From contig JACDAY010000122.1 of NCBI GenBank assembly GCA_013695195.1, positions 1-5,592 on the forward strand: DNA of 5,592 nt, given 5' to 3'. This stretch comes from Blastocatellia bacterium (GTDB taxonomy: Bacteria > Acidobacteriota > Blastocatellia > Pyrinomonadales > Pyrinomonadaceae). A model generated the notes under the pieces. That model was not told where the DNA came from, ran no database searches, and was given only the letters and a program-made list of their open reading frames with translations. Both the position numbers and the translations under genes were made by a program. This document shows, piece after piece, positions 1 to 4,819 of the stretch. The stretch's first letter is position 1. Each line of letters opens with the position of its first letter.

Positions 1-273
1 ACAAAGCCGCTACCTGCAGCGGATGCCAGGACGGCCGATCTTTCCGACGAAGATGAAGTCGACGGCGACGAAGCCGAAAAAGTCGAGAACACCGAAAAAC
101 CAATTATCGTGGGAAACCGCCCTGCAAAACAGGTTATTGCGGCACAGCCCGCACCAAAAAAACTGGTCCAGAAGACCGCTCAATCTAAACCATCATTTTC
201 ACCGGTCGTGATCACGTTCGACCGGAGCGGAGCGGAAAAAGCCACCCGTCCGCGCATCGTTAAGAATAAGTAG
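1..273 (+). CDS. 3' end of an unidentified protein gene with charged low-complexity tail (partial)
   Basis: Reading frame 1 is open from the left edge to a TAG at 271-273, giving the last 90 residues of a protein whose start lies outside the window. The visible part has no recognisable domain. It opens with an acidic stretch (LSDEDEVDGDEAEKVENTEK, about residues 14-33), continues as a Pro/Ala/Lys/Gln-rich linker and ends in a short hydrophobic patch (SFSPVVITFDRSG) followed by a basic tail (RPRIVKNK). This looks like a disordered C-terminal extension rather than an enzyme core. Reality as a gene is supported by the uninterrupted frame, sensible amino-acid composition and the strong terminator hairpin 28 bases after the stop. 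The function is unknown. The overlapping frame starting at 23 gives an implausible Arg/Lys/Pro/His-rich product and is a shadow. Confidence 0.65.
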   Translation, partial: TKPLPAADARTADLSDEDEVDGDEAEKVENTEKPIIVGNRPAKQVIAAQPAPKKLVQKTAQSKPSFSPVVITFDRSGAEKATRPRIVKNK

Positions 274-300
274 AATAAAACGCATTCCCGGGGCAGGTTT

Positions 301-357
301 CAACAAAAAACATCGCAACAATTCCGCTCGAAAGGAATGTTTCGATGTTTTTTGTTG
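301..357 (+). terminator. Long near-symmetric hairpin terminator, probably bidirectional
   Basis: Bases 301-315 (CAACAAAAAACATCG) are the exact reverse complement of 343-357. Inside, AAC 317-319 pairs with GTT 339-341 and ATTCC 321-325 with GGAAT 334-338, leaving an 8-base loop, one C/T mismatch and one bulged A. That is about 23 pairs in 57 bases. The T run at 348-353 follows the inner GC-containing stem on the plus strand, and the mirrored A run at 305-310 gives the same arrangement on the minus strand. It lies 28 bases after the stop of the first gene, where a terminator is expected, and insulates the promoter at 378 from upstream transcription. Confidence 0.75.
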
Positions 358-377
358 CGTTTACCGAACTTTTTAGC

Positions 378-407
378 TTGACACAAACGCGAATTCTGCG
401 TGATTAT
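378..407 (+). promoter_or_regulatory. Sigma70-like promoter for the secreted-protein gene
   Basis: A perfect TTGACA at 378-383 is followed after 18 bases by GATTAT at 402-407. The latter matches TATAAT at only three positions, but these include the key A2 and T6. The site lies just after the terminator at 301-357 and before a gene with a strong ribosome binding site. A transcript from about 414 would carry a 5' leader of about 180 bases. The -35 box is convincing and the -10 box is weak. Confidence 0.42.
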
Positions 408-578
408 TTACCATTCGGAATGTTGCATGCGGCGGATTTCTTTTTAAGAATTTTCAGTTTATATTCGTCTGAAATATTAGCAACGTTTTTTTTGAGCGTA
501 TCATCTGAACTTTCGCAAAACCGTCGGTATTTTCTTCGGTTTTCCGAAGTGAGAGGTTTTGAGAATTTACTACCAGGT
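408..578 (+). other. Long AT-rich 5' leader with small, partly competing hairpins
   Basis: No convincing gene is seen here. The stretch holds TTTCAG 452-457 pairing with CTGAAA 469-474 (11-base loop). It also has two mutually exclusive hairpins near its end: AAAACCG 517-523 with CGGTTTT 537-543, and CTTCGG 534-539 with CCGAAG 544-549 closed by a TTTT loop. They share bases 537-543, so only one can form at a time, about 30-40 bases before the ribosome binding site. This is compatible with a cis-acting leader, but the helices are short and could be chance in AT-rich DNA. No known riboswitch class is recognised. Confidence 0.3.
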
Positions 579-583
579 GGAGG
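579..583 (+). promoter_or_regulatory. Strong ribosome binding site fixing the start at 593
   Basis: GGAGG within GGTGGAGGAAG lies 9 bases before the ATG at 593, close to ideal spacing. It is the only textbook Shine-Dalgarno sequence before a start codon in this window and settles the start of the secreted-protein gene. Confidence 0.8.
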
Positions 584-592
584 AAGATTTTA

Positions 593-1876
593 ATGAAAAC
601 GATTTTTAGATTTTTAGGTTTGGGGCTTGTATCGACGGCGGTCGCCGCGGCAGGCACGACTGCCGGATATGCTCAGGATCCGTGCGCGGATGTGGACGGC
701 CAGACGGCCGTATATACAAAATTTACCGAGGCTTTTCCCAAAACGACGATTGCCGACCGCAAGGTGGCCATAGAGGCGGGAAAACAGTTTATCGAGAAAT
801 ACGGCAGCTGCGAAACCGTAAAGGAACAATCGGATTACCTGAAAGCAGCAGTGCCGAAGTTGGAAGAGCTCGTCGTACAGGAAGGAAACAGGATTAAGAC
901 GGCGTCAATGTTCGCACGTTTTGACTCTGGTATCAACAGCGATAACACAGACGAGATCTATGCCGCCGGTAAGGAGATTCTTTCCGCGCAGCCCGACAAT
1001 CTCAATATTATTGTCCCTCTCGGCGTTGTCGGCATGTACAAGTCGACGAATGAGAACAACTACAAATATGCCGACGACGGAATCCGTTACGCAAACCTGG
1101 CATTGTCTAAAATAAAGAGCGGAGCAGTATTTAACAAGGAGCTTAAGGGCGCAAAGTCAGTGGGAGCTCTAAAGTATGAATATAATAAACAGGATGCGAT
1201 CAATGAATTGACTTATACGCTCGCTTATCTAAACTACTACGCCAAAAAAGATAAGAAAACCGCCCTTCCACTCTATTATGAGTTGTCGCAGTCATCCGGC
1301 GTGTATAAGAATGATCCGCGTATATACGGGACCATTGCCGACTACTATGTCGAGCAGGGCGCACCGGTCGGCGAGCAAATCGCTATCGAGATCCAAAACC
1401 GAAAACCTGATGATACGGCTGAGGTGCTTGCGCAAAAGGAAGCGTCGATAAAGGCCAAGATCGCTCTTTTTAACGCATACACCGAGCGGGCACTCGATGC
1501 TTACAGCCGGGCACATAAGGTTGCAAAGAGTGATACGCCGGCTGCAAAGGCTTACAAGGATAACCTTTACAAGATCATGCAGGGCTTATACAAAAGGCGT
1601 TTTGAAAAAGATGCCGGACTAGATGCATATGTCGCGTCAACTATTGCAAAGCCTTTCCCGAATCCGACGGCCGCGGTAACCCCGGTTTCTGACCCTGAAC
1701 CTGCAACCACCACCGGTTCTCCGGCGGCGGTTGTTACAAAACCTGTTTCGTCGGCGACACCAAAATCTTCGCCGGACTCGTCAGCTCCACTTAAAACACC
1801 GGCGGTAACTACAACCGCGGTTAAAGCAAAGACTGTTGTGAAAAAGCCTGTTGTAAGAAGAAAGGGAACGCGTTAA
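593..1876 (+). CDS. Secreted helical (TPR-like) protein of unknown function with Pro/Thr/Ser/Lys-rich tail
   Basis: This 427-residue protein is not recognised as a named family. Residues 1-27 form a Sec signal peptide: basic KTIFR start, hydrophobic Gly/Leu/Val/Ala core, likely signal peptidase I cut after GYA (residue 27). The mature body (about 31-352) is mostly amphipathic helix; segments such as 201-235 (alternating Leu/Tyr/Ala, then KKTALPLYYEL) and 241-256 resemble tetratricopeptide-type repeats, though no clean TPR consensus is visible. There are exactly two cysteines, C31 and C73, both in the exported part, so a disulfide is plausible. From about 353 to the end there is a disordered Pro/Ala/Thr/Ser tail turning strongly basic (KAKTVVKKPVVRRKGTR), as in proteins that touch peptidoglycan or another anionic surface; that role is inference. 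The start is fixed by the GGAGG at 579-583. It has its own promoter candidate and terminator, so it is probably monocistronic. Confidence is high that it is real and exported, but the function is unknown. Confidence 0.9.
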   Translation: MKTIFRFLGLGLVSTAVAAAGTTAGYAQDPCADVDGQTAVYTKFTEAFPKTTIADRKVAIEAGKQFIEKYGSCETVKEQSDYLKAAVPKLEELVVQEGNRIKTASMFARFDSGINSDNTDEIYAAGKEILSAQPDNLNIIVPLGVVGMYKSTNENNYKYADDGIRYANLALSKIKSGAVFNKELKGAKSVGALKYEYNKQDAINELTYTLAYLNYYAKKDKKTALPLYYELSQSSGVYKNDPRIYGTIADYYVEQGAPVGEQIAIEIQNRKPDDTAEVLAQKEASIKAKIALFNAYTERALDAYSRAHKVAKSDTPAAKAYKDNLYKIMQGLYKRRFEKDAGLDAYVASTIAKPFPNPTAAVTPVSDPEPATTTGSPAAVVTKPVSSATPKSSPDSSAPLKTPAVTTTAVKAKTVVKKPVVRRKGTR

Positions 1877-1904
1877 GTTTGATTGGTGTAAAATCTAAAA
1901 ATCG

Positions 1905-1945
1905 GCCGGGCGTTTATTTTATATGCGTCCGGCTTTCTTTTTTTT
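1905..1945 (+). terminator. Rho-independent terminator after the secreted-protein gene
   Basis: GCCGGGCG at 1905-1912 pairs with CGTCCGGC at 1926-1933 (eight pairs, one G-T wobble) around a 13-base AT-rich loop. A T-rich run (TTTCTTTTTTTT) follows at 1934-1945. It begins 28 bases after the stop at 1876 and ends 30 bases before rnc, separating the two transcription units. Confidence 0.87.
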
Positions 1946-1975
1946 CACAATCTTCATAAAATTATTACGACAAAG

Positions 1976-2704
1976 ATGAAAATTGCTGAATTGGAAAATT
2001 TGCTCGGCTACAAGTTTGCGAACCCTGCTTTGCTCGAACGCGCCGTTACGCACCGCTCGTGGGCTCACGAAAATCTGCCGGGCGAAACCGAAGAGAAAAT
2101 TCGTGAATACGAGAATGAATCGCTCGAGTTTGTCGGCGATTCGGTGCTCGGGCTCGTCATCGCGGAGCAGCTTTATACAAAGCACCCGTCGCTTACCGAA
2201 GGCGATCTGACATTGATGAAGCATAGTCTCGTCAGCACGACGACGCTGTTCAAGATCGCCAAATCGCTTAACCTCGGCAATTATGTAAGAATCGGGCGTG
2301 GCGAGGAAAAAACCGGCGGACGCAAGAAGCAGGCGATCCTTGCAGATACTTTGGAAGCTATTATCGCGGCTGTCTTTTTCGATGGCGGATACGGTGCTGC
2401 CAGCTCGTTCATTTGCAGCCTATTCTCCGGCGAGATGGAAAGCGTAACGCCGACGAGCTCGCTGGATTATAAGACTTTGCTGCAGGAAACGCTGCAGGCC
2501 GAAAGGCTGTCGGCACCGGTTTATTCGATTGTAAAAACCGAAGGCTTGCCGCATGCGAGGACATTTTTTGTCGAGGCGGCGTGGAATACAGGGAGGTCAC
2601 AGGGCACGGGCGGCTCTATAAAATCCGCCGAAATGATGGCCGCAAGCGAGGCTTTGAAGACGCTTCAGCTGCAAAACCGCAATACGTCGAAACGAAACGA
2701 TTAA
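1976..2704 (+). CDS. rnc: Ribonuclease III
   Basis: RNase III cuts double-stranded RNA in the cytoplasm, maturing rRNA precursors and processing structured mRNAs. The 242-residue product has the full two-domain layout. The N-terminal nuclease domain carries the signature NESLEFVGDSVL (47-58), supplying E48, E51 and D55. It also has LADTLEAIIAA (122-132), supplying D124 and E127; these match the metal-binding and catalytic acids of the family (E. coli E38, E41, D45, D114, E117). The C-terminal double-stranded RNA-binding domain spans about 163-231, with YKTLLQETLQ, H193 in LPHARTFFVEA and the GTGGSIKSAEMMAASEAL end motif. In that motif the first of the usual paired lysines is Ile215 while K216 is kept. 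The length is slightly above the E. coli enzyme's 226. The ATG at 1976 opens directly on the usual family start, with only a poor AAAG before it and no clear Shine-Dalgarno. lepB follows after 9 bases, implying cotranscription. Confidence 0.97.
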   Translation: MKIAELENLLGYKFANPALLERAVTHRSWAHENLPGETEEKIREYENESLEFVGDSVLGLVIAEQLYTKHPSLTEGDLTLMKHSLVSTTTLFKIAKSLNLGNYVRIGRGEEKTGGRKKQAILADTLEAIIAAVFFDGGYGAASSFICSLFSGEMESVTPTSSLDYKTLLQETLQAERLSAPVYSIVKTEGLPHARTFFVEAAWNTGRSQGTGGSIKSAEMMAASEALKTLQLQNRNTSKRND

Positions 2705-2713
2705 TATGTCCGT

Positions 2714-3568
2714 ATGCTAATCTATGCATTTATGATTAATGACGAAACCAGGGTGAATGAACAAATTAACGCCGAACAAAAGCCCGTCGGCCCACCGAAA
2801 TCGATTTTTCGTGAATACTTCGAATCATTTGCCGTAACGCTGGTTATGGCAATTTTCGGGATGACCTTTATTTTGCAGGCCGTAACCGTCCCGACGGGCT
2901 CGATGCAGAATACGATCCTTGTCGGCGATTATCTGCTAGTGAACAAATTCATTTTTTCCCCGGGTGGACGGTCGCTTCCGTTTTTGCCGCAGCGTGAGAT
3001 TCAGCGCGGCGATATTATCGTTTTTAAGTACCCTGGAAATAAGACCGACCCTAGAAAGGACAGCTCCCGCGGCCTCGTGCCCTATCAGATCAATTATGTA
3101 AAACGTGTTATCGGCCTTCCCGGCGAAACCGTCGAATTCAGGAATAATCAAGTCTTTATTAACGGCCAGCTGCTGCCGGAACACCGGGTGATCGGGGATT
3201 CGGACGACGATCAATCGGCTCTTGAAACATCCGAGATCAGAGAGCGCCAGCCTGATGAAAAGTACAGCGTTTACTATTCGGAAGACACGATGAAATTTGC
3301 CCAGGCGGGCCGCGGATTTTCAAACCGAGGCTACGAATTCGCAGTGCCGGGAAAGGCGTCGGTCGTACCTGACGGCCACTTTTTTGTGATGGGCGACAGC
3401 CGCGATAACAGCGAAGACAGCCGCTACTGGGGCTTCGTGCCACGGGAACTGGTGATCGGCCGTGCGATGTTCGTCTATTGGTCCTGCGACCGCGGGGCAT
3501 CCAACGGCGATTTCTTCGGATGCGTAACGCATCCTCGTTTCGATCGCATCGGAAAGTTTGTAAAATAG
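2714..3568 (+). CDS. lepB: Signal peptidase I
   Basis: This inner-membrane serine protease removes Sec and Tat signal peptides on the periplasmic side, so it should process the exported proteins encoded nearby. The 284-residue product has a cytoplasmic N-terminus of about 37 residues and one membrane helix (about 38-58). Box B is PTGSMQNTI with nucleophile S63, box C is RGDIIVFKYP (99-107 area), box D is NYVKRVIGLPGE with general base K130, and box E is GHFFVMGDSRDNSEDSRYWG (221-240). The S-K spacing (67 residues) is longer than in E. coli LepB (S90-K145) because of an extra loop at about 109-125. The only two cysteines, C258 and C270, lie near the C-terminus in the periplasmic domain. The start is uncertain: ATG at 2714 and ATG at 2732 (residue 7) are both in frame and neither has a Shine-Dalgarno. 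The 9-base gap after rnc indicates an operon. Confidence 0.96.
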   Translation: MLIYAFMINDETRVNEQINAEQKPVGPPKSIFREYFESFAVTLVMAIFGMTFILQAVTVPTGSMQNTILVGDYLLVNKFIFSPGGRSLPFLPQREIQRGDIIVFKYPGNKTDPRKDSSRGLVPYQINYVKRVIGLPGETVEFRNNQVFINGQLLPEHRVIGDSDDDQSALETSEIRERQPDEKYSVYYSEDTMKFAQAGRGFSNRGYEFAVPGKASVVPDGHFFVMGDSRDNSEDSRYWGFVPRELVIGRAMFVYWSCDRGASNGDFFGCVTHPRFDRIGKFVK

Positions 3569-3583
3569 TCCGAGTTTCTTTTT

Positions 3584-3669
3584 GCCCGCGAAATACGCGG
3601 AACACTCGAAACAAGAGCAAGTGGTAAAAGTTTTTTCGCGGCCTTTCGCGCATTGCGCGGGCATTTTTT
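3584..3669 (+). terminator. Probable terminator of the rnc-lepB unit (within the palindromic element)
   Basis: The right arm ends CGCGGGC (3656-3662), then A and six T (3664-3669). It can close a long stem with GCCCGCG at 3584-3590, or a compact local hairpin CGCGC-ATT-GCGCG (3647-3659). Either gives a GC stem followed by a U run, about 90 bases after the lepB stop. The T run lies only on the plus-strand exit side, so the element should terminate plus-strand transcripts. Confidence 0.5.
3587..3613 (+). repeat. Three degenerate 9-bp tandem units (CGCGRAAYA type)
   Basis: CGCGAAATA (3587-3595), CGCGGAACA (3596-3604) and CTCGAAACA (3605-3613) follow each other without gaps and share CNCGRAAYA. 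They lie in the left arm of the palindromic element. The same core appears inverted as TTTCGCG at 3634-3640 and 3644-3650. Confidence 0.6.
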
Positions 3670-3700
3670 CTTAAACTCGGTTTAACTGGTAACTTGGGTT

Positions 3701-3706
3701 TAGAAT
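3701..3706 (+). promoter_or_regulatory. Possible -10 box for psuG
   Basis: TAGAAT matches the sigma70 -10 consensus at five of six positions, 53 bases before the psuG ATG and after the lepB terminator, so a promoter is expected here. No good -35 box is seen at the right spacing (CGGTTT at 3678-3683). TAACTGG and TAACTTGG, a short imperfect direct repeat at about 3683-3698, lie in the spacer. Confidence 0.3.
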
Positions 3707-3759
3707 CAGGTTTTTTTTAACCACCCATCGCCGACGGCTCCGGCCGCCATTTTCATTGT

Positions 3760-4653
3760 ATGAAACTCAGGATCAGCGACGAGGTTTCGGTAGCACTCCA
3801 TTTCGATAAACCCATCGTCGCTCTTGAATCGACCGTCATCGCGCACGGCCTTCCGCATCCACAAAATATCGAAACTGCACTAAAGCTTGAAAGCATCGTC
3901 CGCGAAAACGGCGCTGTCCCCGCTACAATCGCAGTTTTTGACGGCGAGATATGTGTCGGTTTAGATCAACAACAAATCAAGAAGCTCGCAACTGAAAAAA
4001 ATATCCGCAAAATTTCCCGCAACGATTTGTCAATAGCCGTCGCTAACAAATTAAACGGGGCGACGACCGTAGCCGCAACAACTCTGATTGCTTATAAATC
4101 GGGAATTAAAGTGTTCGCGACAGGCGGGATCGGCGGCGTTCATCGCGGACGCGAACGCGATATTTCGGCCGATCTGCCGGAACTTTCTAAGACTCCGATC
4201 ATTGTCGTCTGCTCGGGCGCAAAGATCGTTCTCGATTTACCAAAAACGCGCGAATGGCTGGAAACACACGGGATTACCGTACTCGGCTGGCAGTGCGAAG
4301 AAATGCCCGCCTTTTATTCGCAAGCGAGCGGACTGACAGTTGACGAAAGGGTTGAGGATGCAAAAGATGTCGTGAGAATCGCGAAAGCACGCGACGAATT
4401 GGAAATGATGAGCTCGATTCTCGTTACGGTTCCTGTTCCGAAAGAATTTGAGATCAATGCCGTTGAACTCGAGAATTTTCTTAATGACGCACTCGCCGCG
4501 GCCGAAAAAGAAAAGATCGGCGGCAAAGAGATCACTCCATTCTTGCTCGCCCGGATGTCGGAAAAAAGCGGCGGAAAAACTCTCGCGGCGAATATCGCGC
4601 TTTTGGAAAATAACGCAAGAATCGCCTCTGAAATTGCGCGATCAGTTTATTAG
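3760..4653 (+). CDS. psuG: Pseudouridine-5'-phosphate glycosidase
   Basis: The PsuG family reversibly splits the C-C glycosidic bond of pseudouridine 5'-phosphate to uracil and ribose 5-phosphate, using Mn2+, in the cytoplasm; it salvages pseudouridine from RNA turnover. The 297-residue product is full length. ALESTVIAHGLPHPQN (21-36) carries E23, the counterpart of catalytic E31 in E. coli. KISRND has K84 (K93 counterpart) and TGGIGGVHRG has H128. DISADLPEL has D138, the probable Mn2+ ligand, and VVCSGAKIVLD has K155, the counterpart of K166 that forms the covalent intermediate. The C-terminal NIALLENNARIASEIA is typical. The H128-D138 loop is about two residues shorter than in E. coli. The ATG at 3760 opens at the expected family start, but no Shine-Dalgarno precedes it (pyrimidine-rich TTTTCATTGT). 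No psuK kinase or pseudouridine transporter gene is adjacent. The equivalent residues are cited from memory of the E. coli enzyme. Confidence 0.96.
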   Translation: MKLRISDEVSVALHFDKPIVALESTVIAHGLPHPQNIETALKLESIVRENGAVPATIAVFDGEICVGLDQQQIKKLATEKNIRKISRNDLSIAVANKLNGATTVAATTLIAYKSGIKVFATGGIGGVHRGRERDISADLPELSKTPIIVVCSGAKIVLDLPKTREWLETHGITVLGWQCEEMPAFYSQASGLTVDERVEDAKDVVRIAKARDELEMMSSILVTVPVPKEFEINAVELENFLNDALAAAEKEKIGGKEITPFLLARMSEKSGGKTLAANIALLENNARIASEIARSVY

Positions 4654-4659
4654 CACGGA

Positions 4660-4689
4660 GCCTCATGAAGAGGCGGGGGCAAAGCCGCC
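4660..4689 (+). other. GC-rich alternative hairpins just after psuG
   Basis: GCCTC 4660-4664 pairs with GAGGC 4670-4674 around ATGAA. Alternatively GGCGG 4672-4676 pairs with CCGCC 4685-4689. The two helices share bases 4672-4674 and exclude each other. The structure starts 7 bases after the psuG stop, as a 3'-end hairpin would, but no T run follows. It may be a transcript-stabilising end, a factor-dependent terminator or a small palindromic repeat. Confidence 0.4.
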
Positions 4690-4706
4690 CTTCCCGACCT
4701 GCGAGG

Positions 4707-4775
4707 TTATTTGAGTTGAAGGCCGGAACTTAACTTGTAATATGTTCAAGTTGATTTTCAAAAGGCCTCAAATAA
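4707..4775. other. Multi-stem inverted repeat in the convergent gap
   Basis: TTATTTGAG (4707-4715) and CTCAAATAA (4767-4775) are perfect 9-bp inverted repeats. Within them TTGAA 4716-4720 pairs with TTCAA 4757-4761, and TTAACTTG 4730-4737 with CAAGTTGA 4747-4754 (one G-T). The result is a roughly 69-base extended hairpin between two converging genes. Neither strand shows a classical T run after it, so simple rho-independent termination is not well supported. Confidence 0.45.
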
Positions 4776-4819
4776 AAAGGCAGTCAGAAAGGGTTGCTTG
4801 CACCAGCTCTCGATTTCGG

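Larger units (their letters stand above)
3570..3680 (+). repeat. Imperfect palindromic intergenic element of about 111 bp
   Basis: The ends CCGAGTTT (3570-3577) and AAACTCGG (3673-3680) are perfect inverted repeats. Inside them, 3584-3602 matches the reverse complement of 3644-3662 at 16 of 19 positions, including a perfect GCCCGCG/CGCGGGC. Both sides have T-rich runs on the plus strand that would form an internal loop. CGCGAAA (3587-3593) can also pair with either of two TTTCGCG copies (3634-3640 and 3644-3650). The arrangement resembles a REP-like or small non-autonomous palindromic repeat. No coding potential is seen. Whether it is repeated elsewhere in the genome cannot be seen from here. 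Confidence 0.6.

Noticed and set aside
345..593. An 82-codon plus-strand frame ending on the ATG of the secreted-protein gene
   Set aside because: It starts inside the terminator hairpin and before the promoter, and its end is encoded by the ribosome binding site. Its Phe/Leu/Ser-rich composition is what AT-rich non-coding DNA gives. An AAAGGA 8 bases before its ATG is the only point in its favour.
1944..1949. TTCACA as a -35 box for an rnc promoter
   Set aside because: It falls on the end of the terminator T run, and no acceptable -10 box lies 16-18 bases downstream. The rnc promoter is not identified.
3587..3613. CRISPR-like array
   Set aside because: The units are 9 bp, tandem, degenerate and without spacers; no cas gene is present.
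3237..3664. Two overlapping minus-strand frames (114 and 138 codons) across the end of lepB
   Set aside because: They lie antisense to conserved LepB box E and run through the palindromic element. Their composition is Arg/Pro-rich or unstructured, with no recognisable domain.
4448..4714. An 88-codon plus-strand frame overlapping the end of psuG
   Set aside because: Most of it lies in another frame of the conserved PsuG C-terminus, and the remainder covers the hairpins after psuG. Nothing suggests a protein.
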